The translations under genes were made by a program, and so were the position numbers. From NCBI GenBank assembly GCA_016081115.2, contig JABTTQ020000184.1, positions 62,035-126,034 of the forward strand: 64,000 nt of DNA, written 5' to 3'. The stretch is from Rehmannia glutinosa (lineage: Eukaryota > Streptophyta > Magnoliopsida > Lamiales > Orobanchaceae). The notes beneath the pieces were generated by a model, which saw only the letters and a list, made by a program, of their open reading frames with translations, did not search any database and had not been told where the DNA came from. This document shows positions 11,974-23,625 of this stretch, one piece after another; positions within the stretch are counted from its first letter, which is position 1; the number at the start of each line of letters is the position of its first letter.

Positions 11974-14334
11974 CTCTAGTGTCAAGGTCCTCAAGGATCA
12001 ACATCCTAATGGGAAATCTTTTGCTATGGTCCAACCGCCGATAGTTTAGATGGACAATATCGGATTTATGGTCATCAACAAAAAATCGCGAGTAATGGAA
12101 AAAACACCACTTCTTCACGCCTCAACAAAACATCCCTACTCGCAATCGTTTGATGCTCTACAAGAAAAATATTACGAGTTCGGGTCTCATTTGAGAAAGG
12201 TATCTTTGAAATGAACAAATGATCACACCGTACCAAATACCAAGATAATCCCGGTAGCTATTGTGGTTTGTTCCAATGTTATTGAATCAAGTTCGAATCG
12301 AAAGAGAGTGATGAAACGGCTTTGGCTTTAGCTCATGATTCAATTTCTTTAAGGTTGCATTTGGATGGGAGGATTTGGATTTGGGGAGAGGATTTAGGGA
12401 AGGATTTCAAATGACTCCAAATATGAAGAATTTCAAATCCTTCAAAATGATTCCAAAAATAGCTTCCAAGGATTTGAAACCGTCGTTGAATGACTCCATC
12501 CAAACAACCTGAATGGATTTGTTGTTATGGATTTGAAATCCATAGCTCAAATCCTTCCATCCAAATGGAGTTTAATATCAAGCTATTCTCTTAACTTTGA
12601 TTTTCAAGTTGATATAGATAAATTGGAAGCTTTAAAAAGAAAGCTGCTTAGCGAATCATCAACTACTCTATTTGATATTCACTTATGTGATTCCTCGTAG
12701 AAGCTATGAAGCTATGACAATTGTAGTTCGAGGAACCTGGACCGATATTTCACATGCCACATTCCAGTCAAATTTATCGGACCACCAAAATGATACTCGA
12801 GCGCGTGCTAAAAAGTCAAATGCAATTGTCATCCGAAAATTCTCTAGAAAAAGACGACATTCATTTAAATTGAATTCTTAAGTTATTTTTGTCGTTCTTT
12901 TCATAGGTTTAGATTGTTTTTCCTTTTCTACTTGATCGCTTATGACCATGACTTTTTCCTTTAATTTTATATATTTTCATTTATTTAAAAGAATGATGAG
13001 AAAATCGCCCAAAGCATTTGAACCTCACATATTTGATTTATTTACTGAATTTGTAACTTAAATTTAATTTTTTAAAAAAGAGTACATATTAATTAAATTC
13101 TAAGTTAATAAAAACAAATACAAACCAAATTATTGGAGTGGTTGCAAAAATTCTGGAAGTGATTTATTATATAAAAGTAAAAGTAGTTGATAGTTAGAAA
13201 TTGATAGTGTTTGTAAATAGAATCATGTTATATAAAAATTAGAAAAATACTCATTTTTTGTAAGAGTCAAAGTAGAATAAGAAACATAAGTGGACGTTTT
13301 ATAAACAGTGAAATGATTTATTTTTCAACTAAAATACAAGAAGTGATTTTTTTAATTGCAAAACAGTCCCTGTAACTAAGATCTAAATTGGGAACAACAA
13401 ACGAGTTCCTTTCAAGAATTACGGTCCTCCGTTTTTCCAACTTTTAAACTCAATCAACTCATTAAAGTTACGAAATTAGGGGCGTAGATTCCGGTCCAGT
13501 GGGGCCAGGCACATGGGCTTACTGTACGGTGATGGCCGATGGGAACATATCTGAATATGTGTCAAACAATCCAACTGATGCCTAACACCTTTGTCTTTTT
13601 CTCTCTTTCGGATCCACACTTCTCTTCTTCCTCTTCTCTCACGTATTATTTATTCTCGTCCCATTTTGCTTTTAATTTTTTTTATTTACGCATATCGCTT
13701 TGTCTCAATTTATAATGTAAAATTTTCACATAGATTTAAATCATATAGATGTATGTCATAAGACTTAAGAGAGTGAGCCGATACACAAATTATAGGGTAG
13801 GTTGAATATAAAAATTATATAAATCCGAACAAATTTATTTTAAGAAAAATTACTTAGTAAAATTATTTTTTAAAGAAATGGGGGTCAGGGCCTAGGTTGG
13901 ACCCCAGCTGCGCCATTGAGAGGCACAATTCGATTTATTTGAATCCCCAAATTATATAAAGTGGCGCGATTCTGAATAATTTTTGTAATTGTGTTTATTG
14001 AGCAATTGAGCAAAATAGTTTTGTGCTCTACAATTGGGATGACTCAAAATAATTTTACAATTTAATTATCAGCCTGGATTATTTATTTTCTGTATATCTT
14101 TTTTCTCCGATGAAATATTGAAGGCAATCACGGGAATTTAGGCGTGGGAGTCACAGGCACATCAGTAACAAATTAATAGTAGCAACTTGTCCGTGACTCA
14201 CGCCTAATTCTCCCATCTATCAAAATTCATATCACCTTATATTTTGTCATTTAACTGATTGGAGTTAAATAACATTAGATTGAAATGATTCACTTACAAA
14301 TGACTCTGACCAATAATATAGAGCATGTTGGATC
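11974..14334. other. Intergenic, one MITE, no gene seen
   Basis: AT-rich sequence without a convincing coding frame. It holds the foldback element at 12358-12567. GC-richer pieces near 13480-13560 and 13880-13920 may be ends of an old DNA transposon, but I could not pair them confidently. Confidence 0.5.
12358..12567. mobile_element. MITE with terminal inverted repeats, about 210 bp
   Basis: The left end reads catttggatgggaggattt. The right end, reverse complemented, reads catttggatggaaggattt. The inverted match continues imperfectly inward for about 35 bases. Size and structure fit a non-autonomous DNA transposon. No clear target duplication is visible, so the superfamily is not assigned. 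Confidence 0.6.
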
Positions 14335-14969
14335 TCTAATATCCCGTATTTTTTAATTATTATTATATAAATTATAATTTTATTTATCATATATTAATAT
14401 TTACAATTCAGTCATTATTCTTTTACAATCCAGATTTTCAATTAGGGTTTCTAACCTTAAATTTTATCTAATGAGATTTTTAAGTTAAAATCAGAATATA
14501 TTATATTTAATTAGTCATTTTTAATGAAATTTCAGTTATTGATTTGAAAAGTTCCTAGTTTAATGATAAAAGATGAAAAGATATCATATTATGAATACCT
14601 AATGTAAAATATAATTCTTATTAAATATTCATTAAAGATATACCATTATAAATACTATATTTTCTCTTACATTTTTACAAAAAATATTTTATGCTAGAAT
14701 CAGTTGCACTTTATAAATTTAGGAAGAAAAAAAAAAAAGAGAAAAGAAAGGTGAACAGACGGGCAAAAGTTTCTAAGGATAATGGAGACTTTGAGGATAA
14801 GGTGAATAGTGGACATCAATTGGGATTTTAACTTGATTTGGGTAACCACTTTTTCAAATATTTCAGAATGACCCCTCCAAATTTCTAATTGTCTACAAGT
14901 CAATCATTGACTTATTATTTGAATGAGTGGACCAAATATTTGATCAACCATTTGATCCAATATTCAAGT

Positions 14970-15560
14970 TGTTGAAGTTTTTGGTGTTTATTTTCAGAAC
15001 CTGGATTCTGAAACCTATCTATTACGAGAGAATGGAAATTTGCAGAAAACCCGAGGCGAGTTAACATTCTATCCGCAAGATAAACACGTCCCGTATAAGT
15101 CTTGCCGATTTTAATGCACGCGTGTTATCCCCAAAGATACAACAGATTTCTGGTTCTTGTAATAAAGAAGATGCAAATTACAAGGCACCTTTCGAATCAA
15201 ATGTGCAAAACCGAGTACACTATGCAAGTACAAGAAAGAAAATGAGTATAAAAGTGTGTGTAATCCCGAACAACAACAATGCTCCTATTTATAGGACTTC
15301 CAACCAGTCTTGGGGTCACTTTTTTATCAGCAGGGCAATAACTTCAAGATAATGGTGAAACCTCCGGGTAGTGGGCACTCCTTCAATGGCCACTATCTTT
15401 CAGAATCTTCCAAGTAGTGGGCGAGTGGTGCTATTCCATTATAAAAGCTGCAGTTTAGCTTTGAGTTGTAACTTTATTTGTTTTTATTCTCTAAAAATAA
15501 AAATCAAATATTTTTACAGCAAAACTAGCCCGACCCAATCGGGACACACTGACACGGCAC
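14970..15560 (-). repeat. 3' LTR remnant of the nested Copia element
   Basis: Aligns with the 3' half of the LTR at 18255. Similarity stops near 15550-15560, where the sequence passes directly into RT coding sequence. About 40 percent of the LTR is therefore lost at this end. Confidence 0.75.
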
Positions 15561-15564
15561 GGAG

Positions 15565-18224
15565 ATCAACGGTCGAGATTGTGCAAAGCAAAGAATCGCA
15601 ATAAGCACTCGAATGGATGCAATTCTTGTTACAGTGAATATGTATCAAAGAAATCACTTCCTTCTTTTTTGTTTGAAGCCTTTAGCCACTAACCCGACTT
15701 TATATTTATCAATAGTTCCATCACCTTTATATTTTCTTTTTTAATATCCATTTACACCCTAAAGGTTTACTACTGCAGAGAGATCAACCAACTCCTGGTT
15801 TGATGGCTTCTTTCAGGCGGAGCATCCGGACTGCATGAAAGCCTCTTTAACAAGAGCAGCTCACCGTCTAATAAGTAAGTGACAAAATCGGGACCAAATG
15901 ATGTAGCTTGAGTTTTAGTCCTTTTACTTCGTCTTGTTCTTCATTCTCTTGTGAAGAACTACTTACTTTCTCATAAGTTTTTTTGTTAGAACTTATTCCA
16001 ACCCTTTCTTTACAAGGATATACATTTTCAAGAAATATTGCATTTCTTGATTCAATTATGGTACCTTCGAGAAATTTCGGATTTTTCGACTTGTGTACCA
16101 AGAACCGATATGCACTATTGTTGTATGCATATCCTATAAAAATACAATCAACCGTCTTATGGCCAATTTTGACTTGTTTAGGTTCGTATTGCTACCTTAG
16201 CAAACACCCCACACTTTAAGGTATTTATAAGATGGCTTATGATTTTTCCACAATTCATAAGGTGTCTTATTTTTCCCTTTAAGTGGGAGTTTATTTGAAA
16301 TGTGGTTTCTTTGTCAAAATAGCTTCCCCCACATGTTCTCGAGGTAGTCCGAACTAATCAACATGGCATTCATCATTTCTTTTAAAGTTCGATTTTTATG
16401 TTCAAGAATGCCATTAGATTGTGGTGAATATGGTGCAAAGAGTTTGATGAATTATTCCCCTTTGGTTACATAATTCTTCAAAAGGTGCAACATATTCTCC
16501 ACGCATTTCTATCACTCCGAGTTATTTTAATCCGGCTCCCAAGTTGATTTTCAACCTCATTTTTATTATTTTTGAAAGCTTCCAACGCTTCATCTTTGCT
16601 TCTTAATAAATATAAGTAGCAAAATCTTGTGCAATCATCAATAAAAGTGATGAAGTATTTTTACCACCTCTAGTTTGCACAAATTTAGGATCACATATAT
16701 CAAGTATGTATCAATTCTAGAGGTATTGTATTTCTTTCCTGCAGAATGAAAAGGTAACTTAGCCATTTTAGCTTCAATACTGATTTTACATCTCTTTTGA
16801 GAATCAATTTTTGAAGTTGGAAGTAATTCCAAGTTCATTAATCTTTTTATAGCATTTAGATTAACATGCCCTAATCTAACATGCCACAAATCGAGAATAC
16901 TCAAGCATATAAAGTAAGTATGCTCAATTTTATCTTTGCTTGAATCGGTTACATGGCGAATCGCCATTACATTCATTTTGAACAAATTGCTATACGATAA
17001 CCTTTTCCTAGAATCTGTGCAAACTTAGTTAAAATAAACTTTTCGACTCAAACATAAGTCTAAAACCATGGTTTACAAGAAGAGATCCGACGACACTCAG
17101 ATTCTTTCGGATTTTCGGGACATGAAGAACATCCTTCGAGCGACTCTTTTCGAAGTGAGCTTTAGAACCACGTTGCCAAAACCCGCAACATCGAAGAGGA
17201 AGAATTACCCATATTAAGTTTTCTACCTGTACAAGGGGTGTAGGTAGAGAACGCATCATTGTCGAAACAGGACATGTCGAGTGGCCCCGTGTCAATATAC
17301 CACTCCCTTGGATTATCCAAGGTTTGCCTCAAAGACCCGCTGCAGATAGATCCATATCATCGACTCTTGGATCATACCATCTTTGTGCTCAACCACATTA
17401 GCATTAAGTGTCTATATTTTGGTTTTTTTAGGAAGCCGACAATCCTTAGCCATGTGGTTGGGTTTTCCACAATTAGACAATTTCTGTAAACGGCTTTTTG
17501 TTTACGTGCTTCTTTCCTTGTAGTTGTTGTTGTTATTATCACGTTTCCTTTTCTTTGCATTACTAGAATCGCCATGTTCTAGCAAATTCGCCTTTGCATC
17601 AACAAAGACCCTTTTCAAACCTTGAATCTAATTTGCGATTACCTTCCTCAATTAAGTAAACGCATAATTAGATCTTCAAGATTTATTTCTTTTCGCTTGT
17701 GCTTCAAATAATTTTTGAAGTCTTTCCATCCAGTGGCAACTTTTCAATCATGCATGCCACTTGGAAAGCTTCATCCAATTGCATTCCTTCGCAGAATATC
17801 GTGCATAATTAATCGCAATTCTTGAGCTTGATCCATGACAGTTCTAGAATCCACCATTTTGAAATCTAGAAACTCGCCAACCACGAACTTCTTGGAACCG
17901 GCGTCCTCGATTAAGATTTCTTTTCCAAAGAATCCTGCACCTCTTTGGAAGATTTCACTTCACTATACACATTGTATAGCGGCGTAGTTGCGCACAGGAA
18001 GTCACCCTGGCCCCAAGCATCAAAGGTAGCACGTTTTTCATTGTTGGTTTAATTTTCTTCCTTTTTTGGTGGATCCTCCTTCAGGAACTTAGCGAGGCTC
18101 AGCGTAGTCGGATAAAAAACATCTTGGATTGCCATCTTTTGAAATCAACACTTAAAATTTTTTTAAGCTTCTCGCCAAAGAAAGAAAAGCAGTTAGGAAC
18201 ATTCACCCTTGAAGTAGACGCCAT
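15565..18224 (-). pseudogene. Copia gag-pol fragment lacking most of RT and RNase H
   Basis: Gag begins at 18224, about 30 bases from the LTR (MASTSRVNVPN...). Downstream pieces include a LYNVYSEVKSSKEVQ-type gag segment, a protease-to-integrase linker (DVLHVPKIRKNLSVVGSL, 17029-17295) and the pre-integrase region (LWHVRLGHVNLNAIKRLMN, 16638-16985). The integrase-to-RT spacer follows (KNPKFLEGTIIESRNAIFLE, 15868-16101) and then the RT start (GTIDKYK..LVAKGFKQK, near 15680-15740). Coding similarity ends near 15565. Several frame changes are present. Confidence 0.8.
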
Positions 18225-18254
18225 CGTTTTAAACAAAAAATGTTTATCTTGCGT

Positions 18255-19173
18255 TGTTGAAGTTTTGGTGTTTATTTCTTTAAACCGGATTACAAGGAAA
18301 CCTATCTATTACAGAGAATGGAAATTTGCAGAAAAGGCGAGGTGAGTTAACACTCTATCCGCAAGATAAACACGCCCCGTATAAGTCTTTGACGAACAGG
18401 CGTGTTATCCCTAAAGATACAATGACTTCGTCCTTGTAATAGCAAAGACTGCAAATTACAAGGCACCTTTCGAATCGAAATGTGCAAAACCGAGTACACT
18501 ATGCAAGTACAAGAAAGAAAATGAGTATAAAAGTGTGTAATCGAACAACAACAATGTTCGGATAGTCAATAAAACCTCCGGGTAGTGGGCACTCCTTCAA
18601 TGACCACTATGTTGTAACTTCCAAGTAGTGGGCGGAGTGGTGCTATTCCATTATAAAAGTTGCGGTTTACTTTTTAAGTTGTAACTTTATTTGTTTTTAT
18701 TCTCTAAAAAATAAAAATCAAATGTTTTTAGGCAAAACTAGGCCCGATCGGTCGGGACACGGGACACGGGCACGGGCTCGGGCTCGGGCCTCGGCCCGGC
18801 CCGGCCGGCGAGGCGCAAGACGCGCTGTGGCCTCGCCGCCCACAACACCTCACATGTGTATAGTTATTTCATCTTGCACACTCTTATACACCCACTTACT
18901 TATATATTGAATAAAATTAATATTTTATTCTCATATTGGATGGTGTCTTTTCACCTTCCCATCATCCATTATCCCATTTCAAAGTGACTATCTTGTGGAT
19001 TTTATTTCTCACTCACCACTAAATGGTTTGAGAAGTTTAAATATATCACACTCATCTACTCGAAACGTAGAATTTTATTTTAATATTTAATTCCTCCAAA
19101 ATTAAATAATTAGTCACTAAAAAATTGGTCAAAGTTAGGTATCAACCATTACTTCTCAAACTAATTTCCAACA
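18255..19173 (-). repeat. 5' LTR of the nested Copia element
   Basis: Runs from tgttgaag to ttccaaca on the plus strand (TG...CA on the element strand), 919 bp. The first 500 or so bases match the shorter partner at 14970. A GC-rich run of cggg/ctcggg repeats at 18755-18800 lies inside. Confidence 0.8.
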
Positions 19174-19411
19174 CAAGCCAAACCCTAAACGAGGGACATG
19201 ATTTACTACATCTTTTTACATTCTCTACACAAGAGATATCGCAATTATTTTAAGGTGAGGATATTTTCTATTCAAGAATTGTTTGTCTTTATTAAATGTT
19301 TCGTATATATGTTTTCATTTATGTGCAATATGAAAGGAAATCAAGTTAGCTAGGGGCCGTAAGAAGGTCCGAGATCAAAATTATCCTCGGGGTGAACATG
19401 ACTATATTAGT

Positions 19412-20066
19412 TAGGGGTGTCAATTTCGGACTGCACTGGCGCAAACCCGACACGAACCTAACACGAAATTAATGGGTATGGGTCCAGGCTTCGTGGGTCC
19501 GGGTCGAAATTGGGTCGAACCCGAATAACCTGTCAATTAAACAGGTTGAGTTCGGGTCAACCTTCTATGACCCATTTAATCCGTCTAACCCGTTTGTGAA
19601 TTTAAAAGAAAATTAAGTAAATAATTAATTTTAAGGAAAAACAACAAACAAAGCATATTCTTAAAACTTAAATGATAAAACCTCATTAATTATGTATATG
19701 TTATTATTATGCATATCTTTTGAATATTATCCTCAAAATATGATTAGTATGTTATGTTATTTATGCTATTATGTTATTTCTTTTTGTATGTTGTGAATGT
19801 GATATTTTTTATTGATTGAATAGTGTATGATAGTTTATTGATTTTAAAAAAGTAAATTTATTCAGTTTAAACTATTAAATGTATATAAAAATAATTTTAT
19901 TAGACGGGTTAAGCGTGTCGAGGTCGGGTTACCCGTGAAATAAGCGAGGTTGGGTCCGGGTTCAAGAGTCGACACGAATAATTAAACGAGGTTGGGGTCG
20001 GGTCGACTATTTGTGACTGTGAACCCGGGCTCACGAACCTGGACCCAACTCAAATTGACACCCCTA
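19412..20066. mobile_element. hAT-type MITE with perfect 8-bp target duplication
   Basis: Ends are taggggtgtcaattt and its exact inverted complement aaattgacacccccta-like terminus at 20052-20066. The 8-bp duplication atattagt is identical at 19404-19411 and 20067-20074. The 655-bp interior has no coding capacity; subterminal parts are rich in cgggt/acccg motifs and the middle is AT-rich. Eight-bp duplications and short TIRs point to the hAT superfamily. It sits in the solo LTR, so it is younger than that LTR. Confidence 0.8.
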
Positions 20067-20743
20067 ATATTAGTGCGGGGTAGCAGAAGGTCCAGGATCG
20101 ATGTATCCTCAGGGTGTACCCATGATCTTTATAAAGAAGCGCGTCGAGTAAATTACATGTTGAATGTTTATGACTATGCTTTTTATTGATGTATTATTAT
20201 GACAAATGTGTCCCAACAGAGCGAGTTGAAAGTTCACCCCATATTTATTAACACTTTTCGAGTTAAGGAGTCCGAGCGAGGATTGGAGGCGGTGGATGTG
20301 AAATAATAAATTTTAGTTGATTTGATTTTTAGAAATATTTTATTATTGTCAATGCTTTTGAATTTTATATTGAATACTAGTATTTTATTTTTAAAAGTTG
20401 TGTTTGGAATCAAAGTACTTTGTTTACTTGAATCAAATTTTAGGGCTATGTTTCATAAAATACTTTCTTTTGTTGAATTACATGGGATTTTAAATATTTT
20501 GAGTCGTTACAAGTTGCGCTACTTAATTTTTGTAATTAAATTATGGTTTACAAAATCGTGAGTGACGCAAAAAGTGTGATTGATTATTTGGGTAATTAAT
20601 AAAATGGTTTCGCTTTACTTTTGAGATACGTCTTATTCGTTCGCTTTAAATGTGCTTTCTTATTCTATTAAGTTACTCCTATATTTTAAAAATCGGGATA
20701 TTACAGGATCTAAATAAGGATGTGAGTTGTTTCAAGGCAGTGC

Positions 20744-21270
20744 GGCCATCTCCAACCCTTGGTGTAAAAACTACACCAAATTTAGTGTTTTGATGTACTT
20801 TTGACCAAATCATCCCCAACTCTTTACACCAAAATGAATATTTTATTCTTTTTTCTTCATTTTACAAAAGAGCAAAATTTATTTATTTATACAATTATTT
20901 TATTTACTTATATATTATTATTGTAAAAGTAAATTAACTATAAACTTTTATTTAATTAAAATTATTAAAAATTAAATATTAAAATTAATATTATCATTTC
21001 TTTTAGTTTACATTATAAGTATTTATTATTTATTAAAACTTATAGAAAATATTAATTAATTATATATAAAATGATAACACAATTGGAATTTAAATTTGAA
21101 GTAGAAGAGAATTTGAAGGCAAATGTGGGATATTAGCATTACACCAAATTTGGTGTAGTGACAAGTGTCACTACACCAAATTTGGTGTGTAGTTTAGAGT
21201 TGGGTTGGAAAGAGATTTTTGTATATTTGGTGTAATAAGGTGGAATTTGAAGTTGGGTTTGAGATGCACC
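20744..21270. mobile_element. MITE-like element with ggtgtag/acacca inverted motifs
   Basis: The left end (ggccatctccaaccc) is imperfectly inverted at the right (gggtttgagatgcacc). Inside both ends are repeated, inverted acaccaaatttggtgt motifs; the sequence at 21144-21193 is a near-palindrome of them. The core is AT-rich and non-coding. No clear target duplication was found, so the superfamily is open. Confidence 0.55.
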
Positions 21271-22142
21271 CATAGAAAGAGATGTTAAAACATATGAAGT
21301 GAGATACATACGTTGTTAAAACATTTTAATTATTTTAATTTATCTTGAAATCGATATCTGAATGGATTGTCCGAATACCGAATAAAATACACAAAACTGT
21401 ATTAAATGAATTTAATAAATACAATTTAATTGGTTCACACTAGAAAAGTGGATCCACCATTAAATTTTCTCAATCTGATGGGGTTGAGGATGTTTAATTG
21501 CACACCTCATTCCTAACAATAATGCTCCTCGATTGTGAATAAGTGATCAGAGTTGTTAAAACTTTCGAGCCCCCAAATGTCTACTATTTTCATCACCCTG
21601 ACTTGTACTAGAAAAAACAATAATGCCTGGTAGTACGGCATAACAATACAAATTCAAGGTTTAAATATCATTAATAACGTTTAGTTTCACAATTATTCAA
21701 TACCGCTGCAGCACCTTCAATTTCCAAACCCACCAATAATTTGATTTGCCAAATAAAATTTGTTTCAAGGGATTGGAATTGAAAAATACAAATAATTTTA
21801 CAAATTCTCAACGTAAATAATACAGTTTCTCTGCCCAGCACAACAAATTATTCATTCAAAACCTGTGTTCTCAAAAAGATGCATATATATCCCACATTGT
21901 CTGCAAAACTGCTAACCAATCTCACTTTTAATTTTGAACTTTACCTTTTTCCTACTACAACAATAGCTTTTATCACATAATTGAACAACATTAATCTTCT
22001 TCCTCTTTCTTACTTAATTTCGGGTTTTCCAATAAAAGGAAAAGTTAAAAGTTTAAGACAATTAACAAAGATAGGGTGTTCTTCAAGAAACAAAACAAAG
22101 TAAGGGTGAAGAAAAACATAGTGAACCCTAATTCCCTTTCGG
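21271..22142. other. Intergenic, 3' flank of the aspartyl protease
   Basis: AT-rich, no coding frame or repeat structure seen. The part nearest 22142 is the expected 3' untranslated region of the minus-strand protease gene; no polyadenylation site was chosen. Confidence 0.5.
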
Positions 22143-23573
22143 TTAAGCACAACCCCTGGGAGCAAACCCGACCCTATTACTTGCCAAGTCGAACACGACC
22201 CGGAAACCCTGTTGCTGAATATTACCAATAATAGACAACCCGCTCATCGTACCCGCAAAAGCAAAGCAAAACTTCCCGTCGCTGTCCACCGGAATCAAGT
22301 AATTCGAAGCCGGTAGCGACACGTCAGCGCCGCCGAAATGCAGCACCACCGTTGGAACCTTCACCTCCGTCTTCCCAGACAGATCGAAGCACGTGTCGAA
22401 AAGCGAGAAATCCGGGGCGCGCTTCAAGTTCGAAGCCCCGGCCCGAAAAGCATCCCTCAGCGCCACGTAAGCGGGTCGGGTCAGTCGGGTGACGGACGTG
22501 CCCGAGTCCACGATCACGCCTCCGTTGCCGGTGGCGTCGAGCTTGAAAAGCGACGCCGTAATGCCAGGGACACGGGCCCCACCCACCGAAATACCGTTTA
22601 ACCCCACGTAGTAAAACGTGTCGAGCTTCGGATTCGACAACAATGGCGTAAAAACAGCGTTTCTCGAAACGGCCGAGTCGCCGAACAGCATGGAAGACGG
22701 CTTAGAAGAAGCCGACCGGTCCACCAAACAGTACGAGAACTTTTTCCCGAATCGTCTCCCGGCTTGAGTAGGAAAAGACAATTTCCCGCGGCCGAGGCCT
22801 AACAAACCGGCGGCGCCGACGAACAAGCCCTCATTATCATGCCCACAGCCGAGTGCAATATTACTCACTTTCGTCCGCCTAAACGTCAGCGTTTCAGTCG
22901 AAAACTCCCCGACGGTAAACGAACCATCTCCGTACGAGACCTGGTAAAGACATTTCTTCCGGTTGTTGCATCCCGGCGAATCCAGCCGGCGGCAAAGCGG
23001 AGAGGCACAGGAAACTCCCAAAAACGAAGTAGATGCCTTCGGGTCGAAAACCGGGTCGGACTGGGTGTAGCATTTCCTGCACGGAGAGCACTGGACCCAA
23101 ACGACGTCGCTCCCGGTGTCGAGCACCATGTAGACATACTTAGCAGGAGTGCCAACCCCGAGGCGCGTGAAGTACTCGCCGCTACCCTGCGCGAGTCCGG
23201 AAATCACCGAGCTGCTGAAATCGCCCGCGCCTCGGGGTTTGCCGGAGACGTTAGTTCGACTAACGGCGGCGATCGTAGACAGCGACTTGACTCTAACGGC
23301 GTCACGACGGAGACGGATCTTGAAGAGGGACTCCGGTGTCGAATTGAACGCAGCAGGAGAGAGATTGTCCACATGGTGCAAGTTGACTGATAGAGTACTG
23401 GTTTCGGATTCGGGTTGAATTTCGGATCCGGAGTCTTGCTGGGTGGCCCATGACAGGGTTTGGGGCTGTGGGAGAGAAGTAAGGACGAGGGTTTGATATT
23501 GAAGAGGAACGGAAAAGGAGACGGAGATGGTGAGGAAAAGAGAGAGAAAAATGGGTAACCGTTTTCCGTCCAT
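22143..23573 (-). CDS. A1-family aspartyl protease (APF2/ASPG-like), single exon
   Basis: The 476-residue protein starts with a likely signal peptide (LPIFLSLFLTISVSFS, about 7-22), so it probably enters the secretory pathway. A propeptide-like stretch follows, then the pepsin fold begins at EYFTRLGVGTPA (about 133-144). The two catalytic aspartates are in DTGS (152-155) and DSGT (356-359). Plant-specific cysteine-rich NAP1-type features are present (QCSPCRKCYTQ, CNNRKKC), as is GLLGLGRGKLSF. Length, layout and the absence of introns match the Arabidopsis At1g01300/At3g61820 group of atypical aspartyl proteases. The frame is open further upstream to 23720, but the methionine at 23573 precedes the signal peptide and the upstream part overlaps a TATA-like site. 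The frame is intact, unlike the other two host genes. Substrate is unknown. Confidence 0.95.
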   Translation of the reverse strand: MDGKRLPIFLSLFLTISVSFSVPLQYQTLVLTSLPQPQTLSWATQQDSGSEIQPESETSTLSVNLHHVDNLSPAAFNSTPESLFKIRLRRDAVRVKSLSTIAAVSRTNVSGKPRGAGDFSSSVISGLAQGSGEYFTRLGVGTPAKYVYMVLDTGSDVVWVQCSPCRKCYTQSDPVFDPKASTSFLGVSCASPLCRRLDSPGCNNRKKCLYQVSYGDGSFTVGEFSTETLTFRRTKVSNIALGCGHDNEGLFVGAAGLLGLGRGKLSFPTQAGRRFGKKFSYCLVDRSASSKPSSMLFGDSAVSRNAVFTPLLSNPKLDTFYYVGLNGISVGGARVPGITASLFKLDATGNGGVIVDSGTSVTRLTRPAYVALRDAFRAGASNLKRAPDFSLFDTCFDLSGKTEVKVPTVVLHFGGADVSLPASNYLIPVDSDGKFCFAFAGTMSGLSIIGNIQQQGFRVVFDLASNRVGFAPRGCA

Positions 23574-23616
23574 TTTAGAGGGAGAGAATGGAGAGGGAGA
23601 GATAGAGGTTTGGGAG

Positions 23617-23625
23617 TATAAATAA
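23617..23625 (-). promoter_or_regulatory. Probable TATA element of the aspartyl protease
   Basis: An AT-rich TATAAATAA/TTATTTATA block lies about 45 bases upstream of the chosen start codon, between GC-richer and purine-rich sequence. If used, it implies a short 5' leader and rules out the longer upstream reading frame. Confidence 0.45.

Larger units (their letters stand above)
14970..19173 (-). mobile_element. Copia retrotransposon nested in the solo LTR, internally deleted
   Basis: Two direct repeats starting tgttgaagtttt (14970 and 18255) are the LTRs. Flanking 5-bp duplications are caagt (14965-14969) and caagc (19174-19178), one mismatch. Between them the minus strand carries gag, integrase and only the first part of RT. 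The rest of RT, all of RNase H and the outer part of the 3' LTR are missing, so the copy cannot move by itself. Confidence 0.8.
14335..20705. repeat. Solo Ty3-type LTR split by two later insertions
   Basis: The left end tctaatatcccg and right end cgggatattaca are inverted copies with one difference (TGTAATATCCCG expected), the usual terminus of chromovirus-type Ty3 LTRs. Identical 5-bp duplications (ggatc) flank both ends, at 14330-14334 and 20706-20710. Removing the nested Copia element and the nested hAT MITE leaves about 1.5 kb, a plausible LTR length, with no internal gag or pol. This is what recombination between the two LTRs of one element leaves. Two imperfect copies of a roughly 60-bp unit (around 19353-19411 and 20075-20125) lie in it. 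Confidence 0.7.

Noticed and set aside
13480..13920. A DNA transposon bounded by GC-rich ends
   Set aside because: The two ends show only weak inverted similarity and no target duplication.
22338..23418. Plus-strand open frames opposite the aspartyl protease
   Set aside because: They are long only because the protease is GC-rich; they show no recognisable motif and run antisense to a clear gene.
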